A stretch of 64,000 nt of DNA from Panopea generosa (GCA_029582155.1 CM055894.1:29009707-29073706), one strand, 5' to 3'. Counted from the first letter of the stretch, positions 46,861 to 57,608 are shown. Numbers and translations: made by a program. Notes: generated by a model not told the origin, from the letters alone.

Positions 46861-48268
46861 CAACCATCAAGTTCATATCTCAAAAATCATTTAATGTAAT
46901 TGCTTGTAACTTCACACAATACTTCCTTCAATATTTCTTAGTCATTAAACCTACTACATTAACCAAGTTAGATAACTCTTGCATGAATATAATGCAAATT
47001 CTTGTGTCATATTTTTGCAAATCGTGGCTGTTACTAAATTCATCAAATCAAATAACTATTGTAAATAAACACTCTTTAATATATTATGGAAGTTGTTATG
47101 TCATTTCTCTGTTACCACTGGATTAAAACAATAATTTTTGAGTTTTACAGATACATGCAGCCATTTTTGTCATTGTATAATAATTTTTTCTCTCCAATGT
47201 GTGTATTAACGGTTAAAGCGGACATGGCGAGACATATCATTCTACGTTAATTCTTGTTAATTGTAGTCTAGGTCTAATAATTTTTTTATTTTACACCAAT
47301 TTTAATTGTGTTACCGGTAATTGCTGTCTAGTGTTTGTATGAGATAATTATACAACTTTCGTCAACAGTATCTTACTGATGTAACAGCGTTCAGCGCATT
47401 TAATCATCGTTCCGAGGATTTACAAAACTGTTAACCAATACCAGTGACCTTTCCAAGTCACTGCCAGTATCATACCATTGCTCCAAGAATAGGATAGCCC
47501 GGGGCTTGTCAAATCTGGATTCGGGCATGTGCCTTTTTCAAAGTTACTTGCCCGTTGTGCTTGTCTTAAAAAATCGGACAAGCTAGTTTTCACAATACAC
47601 AGGTCTGCAAATATCTCTATTCGAAACGACACAGGTCAAACTGTTGTTTAAAGACCGTAACTAATCAGACTGTGAGTATAAACAATTAACCCCTGCGGTG
47701 TTTATCATACCACATGCCGGATAATGCAACTTTGGTAAACCTCTCATGCATATTCATTTATTTATTTTAATTCCTCTAATGTGATTGGTGGATAGCTTTG
47801 AATATAAAGTAATCTATTTTTAATAACCGCTCTGATTGGTCGGATATCTACGCCCAAGGTTAACACGTTTCTTACCACCTACCTGAGCAAAGATTAAAAA
47901 AAAAGACGATGACGTAATTCGCGGGTGTATTTCAAATTCTCCATTATGAAGAGTATAAAATTACCTCCCTTTGCCAAAATGGTAACGATTTCTAAAATCT
48001 GGTAATGTTTTTGCAGATAATTTGCGATCGATCGCCTTATTTAAAATGTCAGCGTTAGGTTCTGGTATTTTTATAAATATTTCGTAGATTTACAATAATT
48101 GGAACTGTATGTATATAAATTTTATTCTGTGAAAATGTGAGAGTTGATATTGAAATTGAGTTTACGGCAAAGAAAAATGTGGGTGGGGTATTATAGTAAT
48201 AAACATTGCTTTTTGGTTGTGTAGTTTCAGTGTATATTGTTTTTGCATGATTTAAATATAGTATTGAG
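46861..48268. other. intergenic; promoter-like motifs at 47780-47930
   Basis: No gene recognised. Between 47780 and 47930 are two ATTGG (inverted CCAAT) boxes (TGATTGGTGG and TGATTGGTCGG) and a CRE-like TGACGTAA at 47910. This may be promoter-like but has no associated gene. A TTACCGGTAA palindrome at 47314 recurs at the unit ends (52100 and 55942). Confidence 0.3.
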
Positions 48269-48737
48269 GTGTAACCCCACCATTGATTTTTATTCTTTAT
48301 TCTATAGTAAATAATAAAAGTTTGAAGGCTTGTCATTCATAGAGGGACCCAAATAAAAGAAGTGAAACTTACATATTCCTGTTTGCCAACCTCTGCACTA
48401 CCAAAATATGATGAAAAAAGTGGGGGTCATGTGTCATATAAGAGATTTTTTTTATGTCAAGTGTAAACACCATTGAAAAAACGGAAGTAAACTTCCAAAA
48501 TATTGTATTCATACCCCCCATCTCAAAAACTTTTTTTCTTCTTCTAGATTCACAATTCAAACATGACAATGCTTCTGAAATGTTCCAAATAGGTTAACAA
48601 TGCCACCCAAACCAAAAAATGACAATAAAAAATGTGAAAATGCGTTTTAAGAGAAAAATACTAGGATTATTTAAGGCAGCCATCATGCGACTACCCCACG
48701 GAAGCACTTCCTGTTTTGCAATGGTGGCACTATGCCT
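48269..48737 (+). mobile_element. R element copy 1 (TIR, 469 bp)
   Basis: Starts GGTGTAACCCCACCATTG and ends CAATGGTGGCACTATGCC. The arms match as a 24-bp imperfect inverted repeat (about 19 of 24) when the flanking CTTATAG of copies 2 and 3 is included. Left flank is TAGTATTGA, unlike copies 2 and 3. It differs from them at scattered sites (CATTGAAAAAAC against CGTTGAAAAAAC; AAATAAAAG against AAATGAAAG). The 66-codon minus-strand frame (ends ILVVQRLANRNM) also occurs in the solo copy at 16702, but coding status is doubtful. Confidence 0.8.
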
Positions 48738-49453
48738 ATAAGGAATTTTTTTTTTTTTATAAATTGGTTTTAACCTCCTGTATGGAAAACAATACCAATT
48801 TCCAGCAATATTGCCAACTTACAGGCATTTAACACTGAAAATTTGGTCAAAATATCATTTTCTAGACGGTCATAGTGCCAGTCGGCAGCTGGCGGCCAAA
48901 ACTGTATTTTAGGCATTTTCAGTGATTTAACCATTTTAATTCATGGACATCAAAACCCGTCATTTTTTAACATTATAATAGTCTCATGACATTTTCAACA
49001 TATGTGTTGACTAAATGAAAACTTAAAATATTGTTCAAAATGTGAAATTTACAGTTTTTTTGGACTTCAAAACAAAAAAATCACAAAAAAAACAATGATT
49101 TTTCATATAAATCCATGATAAATATGCAACTGTGACTTCAATTTATGTACTAAAATATCAATTAATGCTGTTTAATTAAGAAGGTGTTTCTTATTTAACA
49201 TTTCAGACCATAACAATGTAAAAAAAAAAGTTATTTCACCAATTTTTACCAATTATCAGGTCAATGGTGCATTACTGAAAATGGTGTGAAAAACAGTCTC
49301 CACAAAGCAGACCAAACTTTAGCAAACTTGAACCAAAATTTCATATCATAAGGTGTTAAACTAGGGTTTGAATAGGTATTTAAACACATTAAAGTAGGTT
49401 ATAATCATCAAACATAAATTTTGCAACTTTTTTTTACATTTTTTTATGCTTTT
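48738..49453. other. leader of unit 1
   Basis: A 0.7-kb AT-rich stretch begins ATAAGGAATTTTTTTTTTTT and has no ORF of note. It is repeated almost exactly at 52588-53302. It presumably contains the promoter or 5' untranslated region of the transposase-like gene; a spliced upstream exon cannot be excluded. Confidence 0.5.
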
Positions 49454-51374
49454 ATGGGTGATAAAATGCGAAAAAAGAAATTCTCGAGAGAGAAACACTG
49501 TAAAAATATAGGATTTAAGAAAGGTGTTCAAAGTGGTCAAAAAGGTAAAATTTATTCATTCTGTAATGAAAGTAATGATAAGAAATTTGTAAGACTCTTG
49601 AAAGAGTCATTTGATGAAAGAGTTGTGGTAAATAAGGGAAAGCTTACCTTTAGAGATATCGATGGTTCCGAAACCAATGTCGCTCCGCTACGTCCCGTGG
49701 TTAAGCGTAACACACTGCTCGATGCATACGCCAGTGCTGACAAAACTGAGGTTCACCCTGACTCGTTCACTTACAAACTATATAATCAGGCACGTGTACA
49801 GGCAATGTTCAACACTGAAATAAAAAAACATTGTTTGTATGGTAATGCATGTGAAGGTGAATTAAATATTGATGCAGCAGCATCAAACAAATGGGGTCTA
49901 GCTTGGACAGAGTGACTAAAATGTTCAAAATGCCCCTACATAAGTAAATACTATAAACTGTATGATGAGATAAAAACAAACAAAAGAGGCAGGAAAGCTG
50001 CACAGGTAAATGTAGGTTTCCAAATGGGTCTAATGACTACTACCATCAGTAATACTGGGGTCTCCAGAATACTTGTAAACTCAAATATCATACCACCTTC
50101 AAGAAATGCTATGCAAAAACTTGCTAACAAGGTTGGTAAGGATGTACAAACTCTAAACCAAATTAAAATGACTGAAATAAGGGAAAAAATAAAAGCTGAC
50201 AACAAACTTTGTGGTAATGAAAATGAAATTGAGGTAATTTGTGAAGGTGACAGTTGTTACAATAACCCGTTGTTCAATTCTGAGAGTATGCCTTTTCAGG
50301 CTGGCACAATAGTCACTGCTACCATGTGTGAAAATAACACAAGAAACAAACAAATAATAGGTGCTTATATTGGTTGTAAAATATGTCCAGTTTCAACAAA
50401 ATTAAAAAACAATGGTAGCAAAGTTCAGTGTCCTAATCATCCGGGTCACTGTACAGCAAATTTGAATGAAACCGAATCAATCAGAAATGAAGCAAAATGG
50501 AATGCATTGGTCACCAATGAAGTGAATAAACAACTTAAAATTACACATTACACTGGGGATGGTGACTCAAAAGCTCACAGTGGTGTTGATAAAGAACAGG
50601 GTACTCATGTAACAGACTTAAAAGATATCAGACACCTGAGTAACTCCCTTAAAAGGGAAATAAACAAAGCACCGTTTAGTAAAAATATGTTTAGCGGTGC
50701 AAAGAAAATAAATTTAAAAAAACAGATTTGCTTTGTCAGTGAAAGCTAGATGTTTGGCAGAGCTTAAGAAAGCTCATGTGGTGTTTGACAGCAATATAGA
50801 ACTAATTAAAAGTAAAATGCCAGCTGCAATAGGAGCTATAGTGCTATGTTTTAAAGGTTATTGTGGCGACTCTTGTGCTAAACACAGTTTTGTGTGTCCT
50901 GGTGATTTCAGATGCACTAAAAATTATTTGCCATCAAACATCAAACTAAAAATGACTGGCACTGATGAACAAATACTTAATAAGTGTATAATGATGTTTC
51001 TGGGGCCTGACAGTATAATGAAAACCCAGCTTTTAACTTCTACTCAAAAAACTGAGGCAGTAAATAGAGCATATCAAGCATGCTTGCCAAAAGCTATTAC
51101 ATTTGCACGAAATTGTCATGGTAGAATAAATGGCCAAATTCTACGCATAAATCATGGCTATGCAGAGTCAGTATTAATTAAGTGCCAGGCACTTGGCGTA
51201 AAATTTCAGCATGGTTCTTCTGTAATTAAACACTTAATTCAAACTGACCTACGAGAAATACGGAGGAAAAGTCATAGGTATATGGTTCGAGCCAAGACAT
51301 CGCAATATGCTACTCGCTTGCGACGATACAAAATGCACTCGGAGTTGCACTATTCAAAGGAAATGACTGATTGA
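49454..51374 (+). pseudogene. transposase-like gene, unit 1 (Mutator-like GDGDSK family)
   Basis: About 640 codons from MGDKMRKKKFS, the start preserved in both units. The frame has one TGA (49913) after NKWGLAWTE, directly followed in frame by LKCSKCPYISKYYKL. A +1 frameshift lies near 50720 at a run of seven A. Features in order: basic N-terminus (KKKFSREKHC); CxxC (CSKC) at about residue 155; RGRKAAQVNVGFQMGL; CKICPVS and CPNHPGHC zinc-like clusters; THYTGDGDSKAHSGV, like the GDGDSK motif of Mutator-like RNase H-fold transposases; then TSTQKTEAVNRAYQACLPKA and a basic tail. A transposase is inferred from the motif and TIR context. Both lesions make it a probable pseudogene. Confidence 0.7.
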
Positions 51375-51666
51375 AAACCAAACTTCTCAAACTTACAACA
51401 ACTCAATGATCACCACTATGCATAAAATGACAGGGCTCTATAAAATATAAACACAAATAAGCTTACCATAATATATACTGTGGCTGAATCAGTCTCAAAC
51501 ACTGAACTGTGAGAAGTTACGCAAACACTGAAAAATAAAAAACAAAAACTAACAGTTAACTAAAGGCATAAAACTGTAAATATGTACATAATGTTTTGAG
51601 ATTTTTATTTTTTGTGTTATTTTAATTATGTTTTAAGAACTAACAACATAAAATGGTACATAAAAG
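51375..51666. other. intergenic between convergent ORFs, unit 1
   Basis: A 292-bp AT-rich gap lies between the stop of the transposase-like gene and the stop of the convergent endonuclease ORF. AATAAA-like words occur on both strands, suitable for shared 3' ends. It is identical in layout in unit 2. Confidence 0.5.
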
Positions 51667-52098
51667 CTATAAAATGCAGTCAGGAAACTGAAAATTTGAC
51701 AAACTTTGTGATGAGCACTGGTCACCACACTGCTGGCGTTCATTATTTATGCATTGTGGCTCTAAGCTTAAATGTAATGGATTAACACACAAACTGAAAT
51801 GACATAAATGTGATACATGTAGACCCTCTGGTAGCTCTTGAAAACCATTATTTAACATATATATAACTCTATGTACATAAAAGTGCTTTGAATGTGGTTG
51901 ATTAGGAAATTTAACACAAATTTTCCCATATTTTGCCACCCCCCTCCCACATGTACTCCCTAACCACTTAATACACCCTTTGCCCCCATGATTTATGCTA
52001 TTTTCATGTATTCTTTGTTTAGTTGTATTAATAAAATGATCCTGATCCATTGTTGTTGCTGAAAATCTTGCAGACGACAGTTTTAAAAATGTAAACAA
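51667..52098 (-). CDS. His-Me finger endonuclease (I-PpoI-like), unit 1
   Basis: An intact 143-codon ORF with the zinc-binding His-Me finger core: SHLCHFSLCVNPLHL at residues 96-110, then EPQCINNERQQC to 124. By the I-PpoI pattern, His97 is the general base, Asn118 the metal ligand, and Cys42 (GGKGCIKW), Cys99, Cys104 and His109 bind the structural zinc; all are present with the same spacing as I-PpoI His98, Asn119, Cys41, Cys100, Cys105 and His110. A C-terminal cluster C116, C124, C128 may bind a second zinc. The product would cut double-stranded DNA. Met17 is an alternative start. It is convergent with the transposase-like gene and identical in unit 2. Confidence 0.85.
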   Translation of the reverse strand: MFTFLKLSSARFSATTMDQDHFINTTKQRIHENSINHGGKGCIKWLGSTCGRGVAKYGKICVKFPNQPHSKHFYVHRVIYMLNNGFQELPEGLHVSHLCHFSLCVNPLHLSLEPQCINNERQQCGDQCSSQSLSNFQFPDCIL

Positions 52099-52120
52099 TT
52101 ACCGGTAATCTCCCTTATAG

Positions 52121-52587
52121 GTGTAACCCCACCATTGATTTTTGTTCTTTATTCTATAGTAAATAATAAAAGTTTGAAGGCTTGTCATTCATAGAGGGAC
52201 CCAAATGAAAGAAGTGAAACTTACATATTCCTGTTTGCCAACCTCTGCACTACCAAAATATGATGAAAAAAGTGGGGGTCATGTGTCATATAAGAGATTT
52301 TTTTTATGTCAAGTGTAAACACCGTTGAAAAAACGGAAGTAAACTTCCAAAATATTGTATTCATACCCCCCATCTCAAAAACTTTTTTTCTTCTTCTAGA
52401 TTCACAATTCAAACATGACAATGCTTCTGAAATGTTCCAAATAGGATAACAATGCCACCCAATCAAATATGACAATAAAAAATGTGAAAATGCGTTTTAA
52501 GAGAAAAATACTAGGATTATTTAAGGCAGCCATCATGCGACTACCCCACGGAAGCACTTCCTGTTTTGCAATGGTGGCACTATGCCT
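52121..52587 (+). mobile_element. R element copy 2 (467 bp)
   Basis: It sits between unit 1 and unit 2, flanked by CCTTAT on the left and ATAAGG on the right, which extends its inverted repeat to CTTATAGG plus about 16 bp. It is nearly identical to copy 3; a small difference is CAATCAAATATGAC here against CAATCAAAAAATGAC there. Confidence 0.85.
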
Positions 52588-53302
52588 ATAAGGAATTTTT
52601 TTTTTTTTATAAATTGGTTTTAACCTCCTGTATGGAAAACAATACCAATTTCCAGCAATATTGCCAACTTACAGGCATTTAACACTGAAAATTTGGTCAA
52701 AATATCATTTTCTAGACGGTCATAGTGCCAGTCGGCAGCTGGCGGCCAAAACTGTATTTTAGGCATTTTCAGTGATTTAACCATTTTAATTCATGGACAT
52801 CAAAACCCGTCATTTTTTAACATTATAATAGTCTCATGACATTTTCAACATATGTGTTGACTAAATGAAAACTTAAAATATTGTTCAAAATGTGAAATTT
52901 GCAGTTTTTTTGGACTTCAAAACAAAAAAATCACAAAAAAAACAATGATTTTTCATATAAATCCATGATAAATATGCAACTGTGACTTCAATTTATGTAC
53001 TAAAATATCAATTAATGCTGTTTAATTAAGAAGGTGTTTCTTATTTAACATTTCAGACCATAACAATGTAAAAAAAAAAGTTATTTCACCAATTTTTACC
53101 AATTATCAGGTCAATGGTGCATTACTGAAAATGGTGTGAAAAACAGTCTCCACAAAGCAGACCAAACTTTAGCAAACTTGAACCAAAATTTCATATCATA
53201 AGGTGTTAAACTAGGGTTTGAATAGGTATTTAAACACATTAAAGTAGGTTATAATCATCAAACATAAATTTTGCAACTTTTTTTTACATTTTTTATGCTT
53301 TT
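52588..53302. other. leader of unit 2
   Basis: Almost identical to 48738-49453; one T-run is shorter by a base just before the ATG, which moves the upstream in-frame ATG of unit 1 out of frame. That argues for MGDKM as the real start. Confidence 0.6.
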
Positions 53303-55216
53303 ATGGGTGATAAAATGCGAAAAAAGAAATTCTCGAGAGAGAAACAGTGTAAAAATATAGGATTTAAGAAAGGTGTTCAAAGTGGTCAAAAAGGTAAAAT
53401 TTATTCATTCTGTAATGAAAGTAATGATAAGAAATTTGTAAGACTCTTGAAAGAGTCATTTGATGAAAGAGTTGTGGTAAATAAGGGAAAGCTTACCTTT
53501 AGAGATATCGATGGTTCCGAAACCAATGTCGCTCCGCTACGTCCCGTGGTTAAGCATAACACACTGCTCGATGCATACGCCAGTGCTGACAAAACTGAGG
53601 TTCACCCTGACTCGTTCACTAACAAACTATATAATCAGGCACGTGTACAGGCAATGTTCAACACTGAAATAAAAAAACATTGTTTGTATGGTAATGCATG
53701 TGAAGGTGAATTAAATATTGATGCCGCAGCATCAAACAAATGGGGTCTAGCTTGGACAGAGTGACTAAAATGTTCAAAATGCCCCTACATAAGTAAATAC
53801 TATAAACTGTATGATGAGATAAAAACAAACAAAAGAGGCAGGAAAGCTGCACAGGTAAATGTAGGTTTCCAAATGGGTCTAATGACTACTACCATCAGTA
53901 ATACTGGAGTCTCCAGAATACTTGTAAACTCAAATATCATACCACCTTCAAGAAATGCTATGCAAAAACTTGCTAACAAGGTTGGTAAGGATGTACAAAC
54001 TCTAAACCAAATTAAAATGACTGAAATAAGGGAAAAAATAAAAGCTGACAACAAACTTTGTGGTAATGAAAATGAAATTGAGGTAATTTGTGAAGGTGAC
54101 AGTTGTTACAATAACCCGTTGTTCAATTCTGAGAGTACGCCTTTTCAGACAGGCACAATAGTCACTGCTACCATGTGTGAAAATAACACAAGAAACAAAC
54201 AAATAATAGGTGCTTATATTGGTTGTAAAATATGTCCAGTTTCAACAAAATTAAAAAACAATGGTAGCAAAGTTCAGTGTCCTAATCATCCGGGTCACTG
54301 TACAGCAAATTTGAATGAAACCGAATCAATGAAGCAAAATGGAATGCATTGGTCACCAATGAAGTGAATAAACAACTTAAAATTACACATTACACTGGGG
54401 ATGGTGACTCAAAAGCTCACAGTGGTGTTGATAAAGAACAGGGTACTCATGTAACAGACTTAAAAGATATCAGACACCTGAGTAACTCCCTTAAAAGGGA
54501 AATAAACAAAGCACCGTTTAGTAAAAATATGTTTAGCGGTGCAAAGAAAATAAATTTAAAAAAACAGATTTGCTTTGTCAGTGAAAGCTAGATGTTTGGC
54601 AGAGCTTAAGAAAGCTCATGTGGTGTTTGACAGCAATATAGAACTAATTAAAAGTAAAATGCCAGCTGCAATAGGAGCTATAGTGCTATGTTTTAAAGGT
54701 TATTGTGGCGACTCTTGTGCTAAACACAGTTTTGTGTGTCCTGGTGATTTCAGATGCACTAAAAATTATTTGCCATCAAACATCAAACTAAAAATGACTG
54801 GCACTGATGAACAAATACTTAATAAGTGTATAATGATGTTTCTGGGGCCTGACAGTATAATGAAAACCCAGCTTTTAACTTCTACTCAAAAAACTGAGGC
54901 AGTAAATAGAGCATATCAAGCATGCTTGCCAAAAGCTATTACATTTGCACGAAATTGTCATGGTAGAATAAATGGCCAAATTCTACGCATAAATCATGGC
55001 TATGCAGAGTCAGTATTAATTAAGTGCCAGGCACTTGGCGTAAAATTTCAGCATGGTTCTTCTGTAATTAAACACTTAATTCAAACTGACCTACGAGAAA
55101 TACGGAGGAAAAGTCATAGGTATATGGTTCGAGCCAAGACATCGCGATATGCTACTCGCTTGCGACGATACAAAATGCACTCGGAGTTGCACTATTCAAA
55201 GGAAATGACTGATTGA
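53303..55216 (+). pseudogene. transposase-like gene, unit 2
   Basis: Second copy of the gene at 49454. It shares the TGA after NKWGLAWTE (53762) and the frameshift before SVKARCLAELKK (near 54565). It has one extra lesion: a 7-bp loss near 54331 (after NLNETES) that shifts the frame until the +1 site near 54565. Amino-acid changes from unit 1 are few (for example KHCKN to KQCKN, VVKRN to VVKHN, TSQYA to TSRYA). All zinc-cluster residues and the GDGDSK motif are unchanged. The shared lesions show the gene was already broken, or needed readthrough, before duplication. Confidence 0.7.
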
Positions 55217-55508
55217 AAACCAAACTTCTCAAACTTACAACAACTCAATGATCACCACTATGCATAAAATGACAGGGCTCTATAAAATATAAACACAAAT
55301 AAGCTTACCATAATATATACTGTGGCTGAATCAGTCTCAAACACTGAACTGTGAGAAGTTACGCAAACACTGAAAAATAAAAAACAAAAACTAACAGTTA
55401 ACTAAAGGCATAAAACTGTAAATATGTACATAATGTTTTGAGATTTTTATTTTTTGTGTTATTTTAATTATGTTTTAAGAACTAACAACATAAAATGGTA
55501 CATAAAAG

Positions 55509-55940
55509 CTATAAAATGCAGTCAGGAAACTGAAAATTTGACAAACTTTGTGATGAGCACTGGTCACCACACTGCTGGCGTTCATTATTTATGCATTGTG
55601 GCTCTAAGCTTAAATGTAATGGATTAACACACAAACTGAAATGACATAAATGTGATACATGTAGACCCTCTGGTAGCTCTTGAAAACCATTATTTAACAT
55701 ATATATAACTCTATGTACATAAAAGTGCTTTGAATGTGGTTGATTAGGAAATTTAACACAAATTTTCCCATATTTTGCCACCCCCCTCCCACATGTACTC
55801 CCTAACCACTTAATACACCCTTTGCCCCCATGATTTATGCTATTTTCATGTATTCTTTGTTTAGTTGTATTAATAAAATGATCCTGATCCATTGTTGTTG
55901 CTGAAAATCTTGCAGACGACAGTTTTAAAAATGTAAACAA
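55509..55940 (-). CDS. His-Me finger endonuclease (I-PpoI-like), unit 2
   Basis: Same 143-residue protein as at 51667-52098, with no amino-acid difference seen. It is the only ORF of the unit intact in both copies, whereas the transposase-like gene carries shared and private lesions. The start region lies 22 bp from R copy 3, next to a TTACCGGTAA palindrome that could be part of its promoter. Confidence 0.85.
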   Translation of the reverse strand: MFTFLKLSSARFSATTMDQDHFINTTKQRIHENSINHGGKGCIKWLGSTCGRGVAKYGKICVKFPNQPHSKHFYVHRVIYMLNNGFQELPEGLHVSHLCHFSLCVNPLHLSLEPQCINNERQQCGDQCSSQSLSNFQFPDCIL

Positions 55941-55962
55941 TTACCGGTAATCTCCCTTATAG

Positions 55963-56430
55963 GTGTAACCCCACCATTGATTTTTGTTCTTTATTCTATA
56001 GTAAATAATAAAAGTTTGAAGGCTTGTCATTCATAGAGGGACCCAAATGAAAGAAGTGAAACTTACATATTCCTGTTTGCCAACCTCTGCACTACCAAAA
56101 TATGATGAAAAAAGTGGGGGTCATGTGTCATATAAGAGATTTTTTTTATGTCAAGTGTAAACACCGTTGAAAAAACGGAAGTAAACTTCCAAAATATTGT
56201 ATTCATACCCCCCATCTCAAAAACTTTTTTTCTTCTTCTAGATTCACAATTCAAACATGACAATGCTTCTGAAATGTTCCAAATAGGATAACAATGCCAC
56301 CCAATCAAAAAATGACAATAAAAAATGTGAAAATGCGTTTTAAGAGAAAAATACTAGGATTATTTAAGGCAGCCATCATGCGACTACCCCACGGAAGCAC
56401 TTCCTGTTTTGCAATGGTGGCACTATGCCT
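55963..56430 (+). mobile_element. R element copy 3 (468 bp), right end of the array
   Basis: Left junction CCTTAT|AGGTGT is as in copy 2. The right end ATGCCT passes into TGAAAACAAC, not the ATAAGG of the other copies, so the array ends here. Array flanks are TATTG on the left and TGAAA on the right; a shared TG might be a 2-bp duplication, but this is too short to be conclusive. Confidence 0.8.
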
Positions 56431-56716
56431 TGAAAACAACAATTAAGATGAATTATGTGTTGTTTTTTTAATATTTGAAATATAGTTGCACTTTCTAGAT
56501 ATTTGAAGGCTATCATAGACTGCATTCATTTATCATATTGCCAAGTTCTCTTGGATAGATTGAATGGCTTTGTAGGCTTGGCATTGCCATTATTGTATGT
56601 TGTGACAGCAATAATAGAAAACAAGAGAAAGATATTTAAAATAATGTTTTAAATATATTCCTGCTCCCACACTGCCACTGAATCGACAGAACAGAAATGA
56701 TAGTCAATAAAGAACA

Positions 56717-56748
<32 letters not shown>

Positions 56749-57235
56749 TTTAGCATCTTTTTTATGCTAATAAAGAACAAAGATTAAATACAACATACTG
56801 ATAGAGTTATAATCAGTTCTCCCGAAATTCTCTCACTTCTCCCGGTCTTATTCAAACTCTAAAACTTGTGATTTAGACATGCATAATGTTATGGGGAGCT
56901 TACCCTACATAAAATGAATACATTTAAGTCTATGTTTACATATTTCATATTATACCGCAAGGTGTATTGGTAATAAAAATCTGGGCATGTGAACCGTTGA
57001 TCAGGGCAAGTTATTTTTCAGTCAGGGCAAGTAGATTTTTTCAATCCACTTGCCCTGGGCTAGTCCCAAATTTTTTTTTTCTTGGAGCACTGCATGATAC
57101 ACATCTTATCTCTGCAAGTCACTACTTTCCCATAAATCCAGAGGTAGGAGAATCAAGGTCGTAAAACAAAATAAACGACCGAGAGAATGTGCAAAATTGC
57201 AGTCTCAAAAAACATTTTAAGTTTACTAAGGTAGC
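56431..57235. other. unassigned sequence with (TTGA)n
   Basis: Anonymous AT-rich DNA. It has a (TTGA)n microsatellite at 56718-56745, and a TCAGGGCAAGT word repeated at 57001 and 57022 with inverted ACTTGCCCTGGGC at 57046-57058, a likely repeat terminus. Related GGGCTTGTC/ACTTGCCC words lie at 47490-47560. Confidence 0.5.
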
Positions 57236-57330
57236 CTGTCCCTGTTAGCTGCTCAATCGGTAGTAAGTCTGACTATCAATTCCGGGTCGTGAGTTTGAAT
57301 ACCCATCTGGCCAGCCTCCATGATAATTGA
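57236..57330 (+). repeat. degenerate tRNA-derived SINE
   Basis: The A-box-like TAGCTGCTCAATCGGTAG and degenerate B box GAGTTTGAATACC are spaced as in a tRNA. Mismatches in the arms rule out a functional tRNA gene. Confidence 0.5.
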
Positions 57331-57426
57331 TATACAACATTACGCCTCATTGATATTTGTTGTTGTATGGAGTTTATCGAAGCTTTCAACAATTTTTCAG
57401 TTATATAGCGTGACAGTTTAGAAAGT

Positions 57427-57608
57427 CAATGAAAATGTTTATGTAGTAATGATGACCAACTATAGTTTTGTTAGATTTGTTCAAATCCTGTCCCTAGGGT
57501 TAAAAATGACCCCGCCCCGATATTTCTATTGCATAGGAGAATTTTAAAAAGTGTTATGGCCACTATGAGTTAGTAGAGCGTCCTCAGGCCCTCTTGGGCC
57601 TCTTGTTT
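57427..57608 (+). mobile_element. 3' fragment of a Helentron-like element
   Basis: It matches the last 180 bp of the copy ending at 21695 (TATGTAGTAATGATGACCAA, AGTTAGTAGAGCGTCCTCAG) and ends CTTGGGCCTCTTGTTTT. Confidence 0.8.

Larger units (their letters stand above)
48269..56430. mobile_element. R-U-R-U-R array of a transposase/endonuclease element
   Basis: Three R elements (467-469 bp) separate two nearly identical U units (48738-52120 and 52588-55962), giving a repeat period of about 3.85 kb. Each U has a 0.7-kb leader, a plus-strand transposase-like gene and a convergent minus-strand His-Me endonuclease ORF. Junctions read CCTTAT|AGGTGT and ATGCCT|ATAAGG, so ends of R and U look like inverted CCTTATAGG. 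R2 and R3 share sequence variants that R1 lacks, so the second unit arose by tandem duplication of R-U. Whether R-U-R is one transposon, or R is a passenger element at each end, is not settled by the sequence. Confidence 0.85.

Noticed and set aside
49552-50353. Minus-strand ORFs overlapping the transposase-like gene
   Set aside because: They are antisense shadows of the plus-strand coding sequence and recur in unit 2 only because the DNA is duplicated.
50705-50735. Programmed -1 ribosomal frameshift at the A-run in the transposase-like gene
   Set aside because: The required shift is +1 (or -2), not -1, and no downstream pseudoknot is evident. Decay or homopolymer error is simpler.
52221-52475. 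84-codon minus-strand ORF inside R as a gene
   Set aside because: The frame length differs between copies, there is no recognised domain, and similarity to the solo copy is no better than the surrounding DNA.
48269-56430. Interpretation of R-U-R as an LTR retrotransposon with a solo LTR
   Set aside because: R has inverted rather than TG...CA ends, and U has no gag, RT or integrase, nor a primer-binding site or polypurine tract. The coding content is transposase-like and endonuclease.
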